DNA of 64,000 bases from Fennellomyces sp. T-0311 (GCA_025266875.1 JALLLT010000007.1:1178001-1242000); one strand, 5' to 3'; positions 1 through 11,915 are shown, counted from the first letter of the stretch. Notes: generated from the letters alone by a model not told the origin. Numbers and translations: made by a program.

Positions 1-1116
1 TGGCCGCGGATTTGGCACGGTGGTGTGAACTTGCTCGACAAGTTGCAGGCAACGGTAACAAAAAAAAAAGATAACGTCGGCTATAAAAGGCAACTGAAAA
101 TATAGATAGAATCGGTGGCAATGACACATTTTGAACAAGCTCGCAAGCGAATACGTGTCAGTGGTGTACAAATGGCTGAGAAACCAGAGCGGGTCCAGTG
201 GTCAGATATTGGTGGTTTGGAATCGACCAAGGTAAAACTTTTTACTCAACTGTGAATCAAAAAGACAAACTCGATTGATGGATAAATGCAGCAAGCGTTG
301 GAGGAATCTGTGTTGTGGCCATACAAGCATGCGGATGCCTATAAACGGCTAGGCGTGCGCCCACCTCGCGGCGTCCTATTGTATGGTCCTCCTGGCACAG
401 GCAAAACACTACTCGCCAAGGCCGTCGCCACGGAATCCTCGGCCAACTTTTTGCCCGTGAGCATACCTGATTTGATCAAAGGTGAAGTGGGCGAATCGGA
501 AAAGGCGATTGCCAACATGTTCAAAGTGGCCACGCGATGCAGTCCGTGCGTGATCTTTTTGGATGAATTGGAAGCGATCTTTGGAACACGAGAAACGAGC
601 GGTGACGTCGGGAAAAAGGTAAGCGTTTTTCAATAAAGTGAAGTACAGAATGACTCATGGGATGATATAAAAGCTGATTTCTCAATTCTTGATTGAAATT
701 GATCATATTGGAGATCATGGGGTGTTGTTGCTGGGCGCTACGAATCATCCTGACGCCATTGACCCTGCTATTCTGCGACCTGGTATGGAAACAATAGCAA
801 CAACAAAAAAAGGTTGCTGGGATCACTAAGTGATGAACTAGGTCGATTGGATCGGATGATTCATGTGGGCTTACCAAATACACAAGAACGTGTGGGAATC
901 TTGGAAGTGTTGAAACGCAAAACCGTGGTTGCTGACACTGCCGATCTGTCATGGATCGCAGAACACACGGAAGGTTACACAGGTGCCGATCTCAAGGCTG
1001 TCATGCGGAAAGCAGGTCTTTTGGCACTCAAGCGCAGCCTGTCATCCCCCTCAGTTGTTATTGAGCACCAAGATATAGAACAAGCCATTCGTATCATATC
1101 GGCATCATCATTGTAA
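1..1116 (+). CDS. AAA ATPase, AFG2/SPATA5 (Cdc48-like) type, C-terminal part; gene runs off the left edge
   Basis: Two-domain AAA ATPases of the Cdc48/AFG2 group unfold or extract proteins; AFG2 (Drg1) releases factors from pre-60S ribosomes. Exons fitted: 1-54, 110-231, 292-618, 674-782 and 842-1116, all with GT-AG introns. The visible part is the end of one AAA module, a linker ([10 protein letters not shown]) and a complete second module. It has Walker A GPPGTGKT, Walker [11 protein letters not shown], sensor-1 Asn (GATNHPD), the arginine-finger region LRPGRLDR and a closing helical lid ([14 protein letters not shown]). The first module lies outside the window. Walker B ends DELE rather than DEID, and the pore loop differs from Cdc48, so I favour an AFG2/SPATA5 or SPATA5L1 homologue over Cdc48. 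The AAA assignment is certain; the exact orthologue is inferred. The stop lies 33 bp from the stop of the convergent CTP synthase gene. Confidence 0.8.
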
Positions 1117-1149
1117 AATTTATTGGTCATGGAAGAAAAAAAAGACAGG

Positions 1150-2960
1150 CTAAAGCTTAAGTTCACCCATGGATGCCATGATGAGACCACGGAAAAGGGG
1201 GTGGGGTTTCAAAGGGCGAGTGAGGTACTCTGGATGATACTGACAGCCCACAAAGAACGGATGGCCCTGCATCTCGACAATTTCCATACGCTTCCCGGAC
1301 TCATCACGACCCACGAAGCGCAGACCTTTTTCTTCGAACGTGGCAACCATTTCAGGATTGATCTCATAACGATGACGATGACGTTCTTCAACAGAAGCGG
1401 CACCACCGTGCAAGCGCCGGACAATGGAAGTATTTTCGGTGCCGGGCTGGAAAAGAGTTGAGCGCAAACCCAAGCGCATAGTGGCACCCATGTGGGTCTT
1501 TGAAATCTCTGGCATGTAAATGACAACGGGTGTTTTACAGTCTGGATCCATTTCTGCCGAAAAAGCATCTCGCATGCCACACACATGACGTGCATATTCA
1601 ATAATGGCGATATGCATGCCCAAGCAAATGCCAAGGTAAGGCACCTTGTGTTCGCGCGCCCATTTCGCAGCCATGACCATGCCTTCGATGCCGCGGGAAC
1701 CAAAGCCGCCAGGCACCAGAATGCCGTTGGATCCACACAAACTTTGCCACGACTCGTGATACTTGACTGGATCGGATTTCATAGTGTCCGGCTCGAGATT
1801 GGAGGCTTCGATCCATTTGATTTCGAGTTTGCGACGGTAAGCCAGACTGGCGTGTTCGAGAGCCTTGTAAACAGAAATGTACGAATCATGCAAATCCGTG
1901 TACTTGCCAACAATCGCGATTGTGACCGTTTCAAACAAGTGGCCATAGCTTTTGGTCAGTTCGAGCCACTGGTTCCACAGCTGTTGTCCGGCCAACAGTC
2001 GGTCCTCGGGAACACGGATGGTGTCGAGAGACAATCGTCGTCGAAAGAATCCCATGGCACCGTGGTCACGCAACAGGACCGGCACATGGTAGACTGACGA
2101 CACATCATGGACAGTAAACACCTGTTCTGGCGCCACATGGCAAAACATGGAGATCTTGCTGCGGACAGATGCGTCGAGCGGCTTTGTGGATCGACAGGCG
2201 ACCATGTCTGGACTCAAGCCAGCCCCACGCAAGTCGCGTACGCTCATCTGGGTAGGCTTTGTCTTTTGCTCTCCGACAGAACCAACGACGGGAACAAGGG
2301 ATACATGGATCAGACAAAAGTTTTCGTGGCCGACACGGAACTGGAACTGACGCATGGCTTCGACAAACGGGGCAGATTCAATATCACCCACCGTGCCTCC
2401 GAGTTCAATGATGCAAATGTCAGGTTTTTCACCAGACTCGTCGATGGGTCGTTGAGCCACTTGCTCAACCCAGTTCTGGATGGCATCCGTAATGTGAGGG
2501 ACAACTTGGACGGTCTTGCCCAAATAATCGCCGCGACGCTCTTGTTCAATGACCTGCTGATAAACTTTGCCCGTGGTGATATTGTTGATACGACTCAGTT
2601 CAACGTCCAAGAAGCGCTCATAGTTGCCCAGGTCAAGGTCAACTTCACCGCCATCGTTCAAGACAAACACTTCGCCTTTTTTGCATGTTAACCACCAACA
2701 CAACGCTGTCATGAGATATAAAAAAAAAGTTACCATGATCCAAGGGACTCATGAGACCAGCATCAATATTGAGGTAAGGATCGATTTTGATGGCAGTTAC
2801 TCGCAACCCCAAGCTTTTGAGCAAAGTACCCGCGCTGGAGGCGATAATACCTTTTCGAACACGGTGGTCATTACAAGAAGGTCATTACAAACTACTTCTA
2901 TCGCCAACCTTTTCCAACACCACTAATCACGCCTCCGGAAACTACAATGTACTTTGTCAT
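1150..2960 (-). CDS. URA7: CTP synthase (glutamine-hydrolysing)
   Basis: Converts UTP, ATP and glutamine to CTP, the last step of de novo pyrimidine nucleotide synthesis, in the cytosol. Three exons on the minus strand (2960-2909, 2850-2734, 2675-1150) give 564 residues, close to yeast URA7/URA8 (about 579). The N-terminal synthase domain starts [14 protein letters not shown] with the glycine-rich P-loop GVGKG, split by intron 1. [12 protein letters not shown] and NNITTGK follow. The C-terminal class I glutamine amidotransferase domain has the oxyanion motif PGGFG, the nucleophile Cys in GICLGM (about residue 407) and the His-Glu pair in YHPEY. Start chosen because this ATG opens the universally conserved N-terminus. 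Both introns are 58 nt. Intron 1 has an unusual donor (gttggc) and is flanked by a short repeat. Convergent with the AAA ATPase gene. Confidence 0.96.
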
Positions 2961-3575
2961 GATGGTCAATGGCCCGCTTCTTGAAAGAAGGGGAAAGAAC
3001 CATCGAAAGGTTTGAAGCGCGCTATTTATATGCCACGACGCACACAATTTTTTTTTTGACACGCGCAGGTATCTTTGCTGCGCATTCGTGACATTAACGC
3101 GCCAAACGTTTTTCCGTGATAGATGATCGCTTGTCCGACCATATCATGCACTGTTGCCTGTAGTCAATACAAAGTGCCTCTTGATACTATGACGATTGCC
3201 GCTGTTTCATAGTATATATACATGGGGTCGTCTATGCCGGTCTGTCAGGACGCTGACAAACTATCCTTCTTGAAGGATCCAAAAGTAGTCAGACCAGTGC
3301 ATTGATGGCGGAACGCTGCCGCAGCATGATGCTTTGACATATCAAGCTTGTTTGGATGATGGATGACTGTTCCCAGCACTAGAGCATCAGCATGTGCTGC
3401 ACGATATTCACTTTGCATTGACTCTATATCGGTCATGCAAATCTGTTGTCGTTCAAATCCGTACGCGTCGGAGGTATGTATGTTTTCCACAACCACAAGC
3501 TCTCAGCCTGTTCCTCGACCCTCCGTTAGCGCGTTCCCACAGCAACCAAGATTTATATATGTACACAAAAGAATT
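2961..3575. other. Intergenic, upstream of CTP synthase
   Basis: This stretch holds the CTP synthase promoter side and the 3' flank of the F-box gene. A short minus-strand ORF (3496-3245, 83 codons) has no recognisable domain and I do not call it a gene. A TATA-like run lies near 3212-3222. Nothing else is supported. Confidence 0.5.
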
Positions 3576-4348
3576 CTACGCACTTTGCTCATCTTCGTCC
3601 TCCCACTCTCCTTCGTCGACAGCCACGCCATCGAACTCTCCATCCATCGACACGACGTTGTAACAATTGGCAAGGTTCAGAAAGTTGAGCCGCGGTAGTT
3701 CCGTTGTCAAGCATCGCACGCCATCTTCCGTTATCCGCTGGCAATCCGACACATCGAGTGATTCGAGCTGCTTGCAATACTTTGCGATATGTTTCAGGGT
3801 ACGATCGCGAATGTTAGTTGCTCCAATATCCAATCCGCGTAAACTAGCAAGTCTTGGCAGCAATTGAATCATGATCTTATCATCCACGCATCGATTTTCG
3901 TTGAGTGAAAGGTATCGCAAGTCTAGATTCTGTACACAAGAGACGAGGACATCGAACCCGCTTGAAGCGCCGTTACTTTTTTTCCTGCAAGCTGTTTGCC
4001 AATAAACAGGAAAACTTACATTTGACACAAACACAGGTTCAGGTCTACAATGCGTTTGGCTTTCTGTACAAGTTCGTCGACAAGTCCATTTGTTTCTGGC
4101 TTCCATCGATGATTCGTCGGACTGAGATCGATCACTTTGAGGCAGTCGGCGGCTTTGTTGTTGAGATTGGTGACAAATAATTGGAATTGGCTGATGGTGT
4201 TGAACGTCGGTGACTCGTATAGGCGATGGAGGGATGCATGATGGAGTGTTTTTGAAGTGGCGTTAATGTGGGCAAGTGTTCGTTGATCAAGGTAGCTTAA
4301 AATGATTTGCACGATCTCGCCGGGAAGGTTGTTCATGCTTAGCCGCAA
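3576..4348 (-). CDS. F-box protein with leucine-rich repeats (short)
   Basis: F-box/LRR proteins recruit substrates to SCF ubiquitin ligases through Skp1. Exon 1 (4348-4020) encodes an N-terminal F-box from about residue 5 (LPGEIVQIILSYLD...). Exon 2 encodes about three AMN1-type LRRs (LRYLSLNENR, LRGLDIGATNI, LESLDVSDCQRITEDG, LNFLNLANC) and a very acidic C-terminus (DEGEWEDEDEQSA). Two acceptors keep the frame: cag at 3985 (245 aa, intron only 35 nt) or AAAAAAAG at 3976 (242 aa, intron 44 nt). The second is more likely on intron length. The protein is shorter than the two F-box/TPR/LRR proteins at 15.8-20.6 kb and lacks the TPR part. A decayed LRR sequence lies upstream. Confidence 0.75.
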
Positions 4349-4686
4349 AGTTTAAATTCATGTTCCCCAGCAAAATTTATTAGTACCGTATCAACAACCA
4401 TTATCCCATGCTGCCCTTGCAGGAATTCGTCGCGTTCTCAAGGCAACAGACTCTAATCAAGCCTTGACTATCAAGGATTGCCAGTTTCCAGTTGACCTTT
4501 TTCTTTAAGCGACGGTTTGGTGCTAGCATATCAAGATCATTTTACATTTTGCTTCTATTCAAGCTTTTCCGTAGTCAGACGTATTCTGCGCACTAGAAAC
4601 ATTTATAATTTACGCAATATACTTCCACAAGAGTACGAGCATAACTAACTGCTTACAGCGCTGTCCTAGAGCACAGCATTCATGCC

Positions 4687-5519
4687 CTAGTACCCAGTTG
4701 CTATCGAAGCATCGGTAACGGCCCGTGTTCCACGTTCAGTGACATTACCCGAATACTTGAGCCCAAGTCGCTTAAGACCAGACAAGTCCTCGATCATGTC
4801 CAAATGAATCTGATCCATCAATGCATCGATGCGATGAAAAATAAGTGTCCCGAGGTGGCTACCGATATCTTTAACGATAGCTGCGTATTCTTTGAGTCCA
4901 GGCAACTTCCTAGGGGTCATATATTTCGAAAGTCTGTCAAGAAATTTAGTACACGCTTTTTGCTTGCTTGATTATCATAGAATTTAGATAATGAACTGTT
5001 GGCTACTTCGAGTTGTTGGAGCATTAGTAACGTTGTTGACCAATGGGAAGGTGACTCGTCCATATACTTGAATTTGCATAACGAAGCACCCTCTCAACCC
5101 TTAACGTGTTCATGTCGACTTGACGGTGAATGAAATCGAAGAACAGGGTCGACTTTTGAAACAAGTGTGAGCAAACTATTGATGACATACACCTATCATA
5201 CGTGGGAGACAGATGGCTCTCTTCAGATAGTCGACAGGACGTATGACATGAGAGACATGCAAAAAGATTTTGTTTGCACCAGTATCACACAATGATGAAC
5301 AAAAGACGAGCTTCAGTAGCAGGATGACAGTTGAGCGTTCGATGGATTACGCGTCCTGAATGGCAATATTTCATGGATAGATGGATCGGACAGTCGTGGA
5401 CAATAAGTGCTTAAACAGCGCAGTATCTTCTGATGGACAGGAGGGATTGCAAGTGTGTTGATTTGGTTGGTAAGCCTTGATTGAGTTTGGATGATTTTTT
5501 TTACCTCGTTCGACGACAC
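4687..5519 (-). pseudogene. Decayed LRR gene remnant
   Basis: Minus-strand fragments resemble the LRR part of F-box/LRR proteins but sit in different frames separated by stops. They lie at about 5519-5313 (ILRCLSTYCPRLSD), 5158-5024 (FDFIHRQVDMNTLRVERVL), 5024-4920 (MLQQLEVANSSLSKF) and 4920-4687 (LPGLKEYAAIVKDIGSHLG, LSGLKRLGLKYSGNV). No single set of GT-AG introns that I could find joins them into one frame. The likeliest reading is a dead paralogue of the F-box/LRR gene just downstream; a real multi-exon gene is not excluded. Confidence 0.4.
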
Positions 5520-6043
5520 TGCTTTGACAGCTCAGAATAACCGATCCTTTGTCGTCGCCGTGGTGCCGAAACAACAGCAAGCAAACCTTCTCCGCTCTAA
5601 AACAAAGAAAATGTGTCTTCTATTATTCACTGAATATAGCCAGGGAAGTAACCCATGGTCAATTGGGATAGGATGTTGTATTTATGTATGAAGTTCTAAC
5701 TGTGGAGTATGTGGTACAAGCATATCTGGTTTGGCTGGTCTCTAAATGCAGCACGAAAAGACTGGGTGTTGACTCTGGGACCACTTTCGCATGTTATCCT
5801 CAAGTTGGTCAGTCCTTTTGTACGTAACTCCAATCCATTGGAACATTTTTCCTTACTTTGCAAATAGCATCGTGATATATATTGCCACTGTTTCCAAACA
5901 GACGTATTCACAAACATATGGTAAGCGATACATCGATTCTGTACCAAACAATGTCTGATGTGCACAGACTTATATGCGCTGTGGGAATCCCGATCCTACA
6001 TATCCAACGTCTGATCCAGTTGCGAACCTTCGCGTGTGTATAC
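5520..6043. other. No supportable feature
   Basis: Only short ORFs without domain character. The stretch ends where similarity between the two copies of the multicopy family begins (about 6044). Confidence 0.4.
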
Positions 6044-6293
6044 GAAAATTTGCAAGTATGGTGAATGTAAGCCATATAAATTGACGACGAAACTATATAT
6101 ATTGATATGAAAGTATATGTGTTTTTGATACAGAGAATGGGAGTGGGCTAGCGATGAGTGCTTTTGATGGATATTTAATGATGGGTTGAACTCGTGATGA
6201 GCACTTTTGAGTGGATATATGAAACAATGGATTGAGTGCGTGGCCAGTGTCTTTGATACAGAACATAATGTTGAGCCAGCAATGGATGGTACT

Positions 6294-8300
6294 TCAATAA
6301 GGCAGTTGTGGGACACGTTTGGGGTCTGAGGGCCTTGGGCCAAACCATGTCTGCTTGAGAAAGGATCGGGGTATCTGCGGCGATTGGCTTCCAAGCAGAC
6401 TGTCATCTTTGTTCAATGCATCCTGGAGAATGCGAGCGTTGGTTTCTGCAGTCTCCTAAATAATCTATTAGAACAATACACATCAATGGCATTAACTGGT
6501 AAACACATACCCTGAGATAGTACAGCATTGGTAAACCATTTTCAAGGAAGTTGCGGATTTTGGATACTGTATGTGGGAAGCGAATAGTTTTACCGATTGT
6601 GCCAGCGACATAACCTTGACCACTGGCGTCCAACTTGATGCCCGTTAGAAGCATTTTAAGTCCTACATAACACTAATAAGCTATTTCTTGCTTACTTCCG
6701 CTAGAATAAATTCAAATTACCACATCCTTGCACGTTGACCACCTGCAAGCGTCGGGCCTTCTTGTGTTTCAAGTTCGCTGTGCGCACGATATGGTCGATA
6801 ATGCATTTTCCTTCTGCAACCAGCTTCACGTTATCTGTGATAACCTTCCGCTCCAGTTCACCATTTTTGGCAAACTCACAGTTGCTTAGATCGTGGCTTT
6901 TCCCACCACGAACGAGTACCAGTCGTAGATCAACTTTGTAGGCACCCCTACTATTTGCTGTATCACCCTTTGAGATCATGGTGAAAACGTCCTTCGAGGC
7001 AGTATTCTGGGTTTCACCGCTATAAATATATAACTTAGACATACATTTCTTACCCGAATCATCTCATACTTACGAACGAAGCTTCACCATGCTATCTGTA
7101 AATACAATCTCAAGAATGGGACTGAAGAAAATCCGGAAGATGTCAGTCTCGGATAGTAGGCGCCATTGATTCATCGTATCTTGATGGAATGCGAAAATAG
7201 ATAAACTAGTCAATGGTAAACCAAATAAGCGATCTCAATGCAATCACGGAAGCATTCATCGACGTACAGATGCATATATACTCGTAGCAGTTGGGATTCC
7301 TCCGGTGTCTTGAAATCAAAACGAGTACATTCGCTCCATAATGTCACGGCGGGTTTCACTTTCATCTCTTCTTGCACAGACTCCTAATACACATGTTATA
7401 TAAGCTTCAGAAAACACAATCATCACATTTGCTTCACCTCGGGATCGGCATGATCTTTTAATTTTTCACAAAAATCTTTCGCAGGTGTATAGTCGACGAA
7501 GCAAACAGACTTGAAGCTATTTTCACGTACATACGACTGCCAGGCAACAGGATCCACTTTGGCCCAACGAACATATTCGTACGACAGATTGATTATTGAA
7601 TTCAGGCCCAAGCTATGAGTGGTAAATTAGTTATGAGAGTCCAGTATACGATGATTTTATCCTTACAAGGTCGCAGCTTTCTCTTTGGAACTGAGAGATG
7701 CATAGTTACAGTGCAGTGCCGCTGCCCGACTCCACACTTGAGACATTGGTGACTAGAACAAATGAGATATTAGACACTGTAGAGAAAACTAGCTATGCTG
7801 CTCGGCAGTACCCCAACGATCAAGTCAGCGCGCTTAAAGTCCGCTGCAACGTTTTGACGTTTGCTGGCTTCAGTTGACCTGCCTTCCGCGCTCAACATAT
7901 TGGCAATGTCCCTGGTGCGTTTCTGCGACAACAATCTTTGCAAGGTAATCTCTTCCTTGTTGCGATCCTCAATCAAAGCAGCAAATTCTTGGTTTGAATC
8001 CGACCTAGAGGGATCGAATTGGTTATAACATGCCTGCAAAATCATTCTGCTACTCACATTATGCAGAACTGTGGAAAGATACTTTTTGAAGGCGCGCTTG
8101 AAAGTGGCGAGTTTTATTTCAGACTGCGTCACGATGAGTGGTGGAAAGAAAGTGGGGATGAACATAACAACAAACTAAAACTAGGTAATTGTTTTCTGCT
8201 ATTCTACGAGCCATAAGGTCGTGGATACTATTGATAACGTGTTGGGGGATGAGAAGTTTCATCGAAAACGAAAGCCTAATGGACCTGCCAGATAGAGTGT
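6294..8300 (-). CDS. Multicopy family protein of unknown function, copy A (5' exons uncertain)
   Basis: Family function is unknown to me; I recognise the pattern as one that recurs in Mucorales genomes. Downstream exons fit well: 7019-6721 (GGKSHDLSNCEFAKNGELE, IIDHIV), 6662-6511 (GIKLDASGQGYVAGTIGKT, GLPMLYYLR) and 6455-6294 (ETAETNARILQ, ending QTWFGPRPSDPKRVPQLPY-stop), with GT-AG introns of 55-59 nt. Upstream coding blocks include 7611-7423 (SIINLSYEYVRWAKVDPVAW) and 8020-7800 (EEITLQRLLSQKRTRDIAN). The 5' end is uncertain: possible first exons lie near 8216-8290. The frame around 7200-7240 needs an intron I cannot fix. The core VDLRL...LSNCEFAK resembles a D...E-x-K nuclease core (inference). 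A second, broken copy lies at 9.6-11.7 kb. Confidence 0.5.
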
Positions 8301-9486
8301 AGTATTGATTCAATGATAGCGACACTAGCTATAATCGGCGGATCTGGCGGAAATTGGCATTGGGGTATGGCGGCGCGCGCTTTGTGGCTGTAGTAAAAGG
8401 CCTTGCCAAAGACGGAGCCAAATATATATCTTCTTGCGACATTGAAACAGGAAATGGTCAAAATCCTCAGGAGAGTGCGCAAAGATACTCTGTTGCATAC
8501 ACTGTCGGAAGGGATCGGCTAAACATGCCCCACCCTCGCACAGCCCACCCAGCACTTGTGACGTAGGCGGCCAATTTCTTGCTAAGTCACCCTCAGGCAA
8601 GTGTTTTAGGGCCCATATAATATGACCTGGGGGATGTTGAATGCATTCTTTCTTTTTCAGAAGTGTGTAAACGGATATAAAGAAAAAATAGCTTTCCATA
8701 CGCTCTATACCTTTGCGTTAAGGTAGATAAACATTGAGCTTCGATGGAGGGAAAAGTCATATGTAAAGGATAGTATGTATCCCTGTTTTTTAGTAGGGTT
8801 CACCTGGTGAAGAACCCTGTACAGCATAACATACCATAGCGAGGGGTTCAATTCTACAAATTAATGGGACCGAAGAAGTAAAATCCAACCTTTTCACATT
8901 AACATAATCAAACAAGGGATGTGCTCGTTATTGTGTTCATTTCTAGAACAAATTGTCTATCGGATTGCTTTGAAAGTACGTCGTTTTCAGTTTGTTATTG
9001 TACTATGCATTTAGACGTAAATGAGCGGTTGTCATATTAGATCAGCGAAAATATCTTCTAGTCATTGTATTCATACAGTATAATATGGTATATTATAGAG
9101 AATAAAATAGATATAAAGTATCTATTGCGATGGGACAGGAGGAGGGTGCGGCAGTATCTGTTTATGAGGGTGGTTGTTTGTACTACTATTGGTATTTGGC
9201 TTGGCCTCTTTGTGCGTTTTTTGGCAGATCAAATAAATCAAACGTGGGACGGTCATGCCAAATTGGGCGTATTAGTATTGCTGCTATTGGTGGCCGACAA
9301 TGATATAAAAACCGGTAGAGTCGCAGCAGCCGGACGAAGGGAACGCAAAGGTGAAATCGATCGAGCAGGAGATACAAGCGGTATAGAAGCAGATGAGTTG
9401 GCTGCAACAGGACGAGGTGGGTAAGAGTATGGTATAGGTCTAGCGTGAGCCACTGGTTGTATGGAAGTAGTAGAGGGACGCAGAGG
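8301..9486. other. Intergenic between the two family copies
   Basis: Only short, overlapping ORFs of no recognisable family on either strand. The second copy's homology begins near 9487. I see no RNA gene or transposon ends here. Confidence 0.4.
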
Positions 9487-9606
9487 ACAGAAGTATGTAT
9501 GGTGAATGGAAGCCATACAAATTTACGGCGAAACTATATATATAGACATGAAAGTATATGTGTTTTTGATACTGGAGATAATGTTGAGCCGATAATGAAT
9601 GGTACT

Positions 9607-11720
9607 TCAATAAGGCAGTTGTGGGACACGTTTGCGGTCTGAGGGCCTTGGGCCAAACCATGTTTGCTTGAGAAAGAATCGGGGTATCTGCGGCTATTGA
9701 TTTCCAAGCAAACTATCATCTTTGTTCAATGCGTCCTGGAGAATGCGAGCGTTGATTTCGCCAGTCTCCTAAATAACCTGTTAGAATAATCCGCATCAAC
9801 AGCATTAACTGGTAAAGCTCATACCCTGAGACAGTACAGCATTGGTAAACCATTTTCAAGGAAGTTACGGATTTTGGATACTGCATGTGGGAAGCGAATA
9901 GTTTTACCGATTGTGCCAGCGACATAACCTTGACCACTGGCGTTCAACTTGATGCCCGTTGGAAGCATTTTAAGTCTTACATAACACTAATAAGCTATCT
10001 CTTGCTTGCTTCCGCTAAAATAAATTCAAATTACCACATCCTTGCACGTTGACCACCTGCAAGCGTCGGGCCTTCTTGTGTTTCAAGTTCGCTGTGCGCA
10101 CGATATGGTCGATAATGCATTTTCCTTCTGCAACCAGCTTCATGTTATCTGTGATAACCGTCCGCTCCAGTTCACCATTTTTAGCAAACTCACAGTTGCT
10201 TAGATCGTGACTTTTCCTGCCACAAACGAGTGCCAACCAGCAGATCGACTTTGTAGGCACCCGTACTACAGTAAACCCCGCTTTTTGCACTCTCGCCTTT
10301 TGCACACACCCCCTTTTTGCATCAAGGTCTGGCCCGACCCGCTCAATTCCTCTGCCAATTCACCCTCTGCTTTTGTACACCCTCAGTTTTTGGACTACAT
10401 GTTCTAAAAGCTGCCGGTGCAAAAAACGGGATTCCACTGTATTTGCAGTATCATCCTTTGAGGTCATGGTGAAAACTCCCTTGGGGGCAGTGTTCTGGAT
10501 TTCCCCCCTATAAATATATAGTTTAAATATACAATTTTTACCCAAATCATTTCATACTTACAAACGAAGCTTCACCATGCTATCTGCAAATACGATCTCA
10601 AAGATGAGACTGAAGAAAATCCGGAATATGTCGGTCTCGGATAGTAGGCGCCATTGATTCATCGTATCTTGATGGTATGCGAAATACACAAACTGGTAAA
10701 CAGTAAACACAATAAGCGATCTTAGTGGAATCAAGAAAGCATCCATCAACATACAGATGAATATATATTCGTAGAAGTTGGGATTCCTCTGGTGCCTTAA
10801 AATTAAAACGAATACATTCACTCCACAACGTCACGGCGGGTTCCACTTCCATCTCTTATTGTACAGACTCCTAACACATATGTCATGTAAGCATCATATT
10901 TGCGCCACCTCGAGATCGGCATGATCTTTTAATTTTTCACCTAAAACCTTTCGCAGGTGTGTAGTCCACGAAGCAAACAGGCTTGAAGTTATTTTCGCGG
11001 ACATATAACTGCCACCCAACAGGATCCACTTTGGCCCAACGAACATATTCGTACGACAAATTGATTATTGAATTCAGACCCAAGCTATGAGTGGTAAATT
11101 AGTTATGAGAGTCCAATATACGATGATTTTATCTTTACAAAGTCGCAGCTTTCTCTTTGGCACTGAGAGATGTATATTTACAGTGCTGTGCCGCTGTCCG
11201 CCCCATACCTGAGATATTGGCGACTAGAACAAATGAAATATTAGACACTGTAGAGAAAACCAACTATGTTACTTGACGGTACCCCAGCGATCAAGCCAGC
11301 GCGCTTAAAGTCAGCAACAACGTTTTGGCGTTTGCTGCTTTTCTCACTTGCTTCGTTCGAGCTGCCTTCCCTGCTTAGCATATCGGCAATGTCCCATGAC
11401 ACCTTAACCTCTGGTGATACATCGTGGCCTTGCCTTCCTTCGTGTGTTCCTTCAAAATCACAATCGTTTCTACGATACGCAGTTGCACTCGCAGTTGAAA
11501 CGGGACTTGATCGAACATATATGGCTCTCGGAGGAGAGAGGAAAAAAGAGATCTTGTTAAAACAGGAAGAGTCAAATGCAGTTTTTTTTTTTTACCTGTT
11601 TTCTACTTGCGTGTTTGTCTGTTTGCTTATTTGTTTGGTTTTTAGGTCATTCGATATACTAACAAGAAAACAAGTTAAAAAAGCCTGCCACGACAACTCA
11701 GTGACACCAACAAAAGTTTA
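9607..11720 (-). pseudogene. Multicopy family copy B, broken
   Basis: Aligns with copy A block by block (9487-11400 against 6044-7930) and shares its exon order, but is disrupted. A nonsense codon (GAA to TAA in register, plus-strand 10856-10858) lies in the exon beginning ESVQ. An extra base near 10942 shifts the frame of the KLKDHAD block. A 171-bp MITE sits inside the exon encoding KVDL...GKSHDLSNCEFAKNG. Its 5' part differs from copy A beyond about 11400: the minus strand reads SPPRAIYVRSSPVSTA and then SPEVKVSWDIADMLS, so it may show the fuller N-terminus of the family. A poly-T run at 11581 lies in a probable intron. Clearly derived from a once-functional gene. Confidence 0.7.
10269..10439. 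mobile_element. Tc1/mariner-type MITE, 171 bp
   Basis: Terminal inverted repeats run CAGTaaacCCCGctTTTTGCA from the left end and CAGTggaaTCCCGttTTTTGCA from the right. TA dinucleotides at 10267-10268 and 10440-10441 form the target-site duplication. Copy A of the surrounding gene preserves the empty site (one TA near 6945-6950), so insertion boundaries are seen directly. There is no coding capacity. TA duplication and CAGT ends are typical of elements mobilised by Tc1/mariner transposases (family knowledge). Confidence 0.88.
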
Positions 11721-11915
11721 TTCTCCTTGCTCTTCCTCTTCATCTGTTACTCCATCTTCATCTTCACTCAATCAATCGACAATACTTTGTCTCAATATCT
11801 CAAAAGGCTAGTGAGTCATCCCATCCATCGCGGAGGTATCTCTCGATAAAATGGCACACTAAGGCGCCGTCTCTATGATGTGCCAAAGCCCTGGTATGCT
11901 TGCGCTCCTAATCAA

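Noticed and set aside
1585..2691. Long plus-strand ORFs over the CTP synthase gene
   Set aside because: Antisense shadows of a well-conserved minus-strand coding exon.
3245..3496. 83-codon minus-strand ORF downstream of the F-box gene, considered as an extra LRR exon
   Set aside because: The F-box gene ends with its own stop and an acidic tail, no splice join extends into this ORF, and no LRR motif is present.
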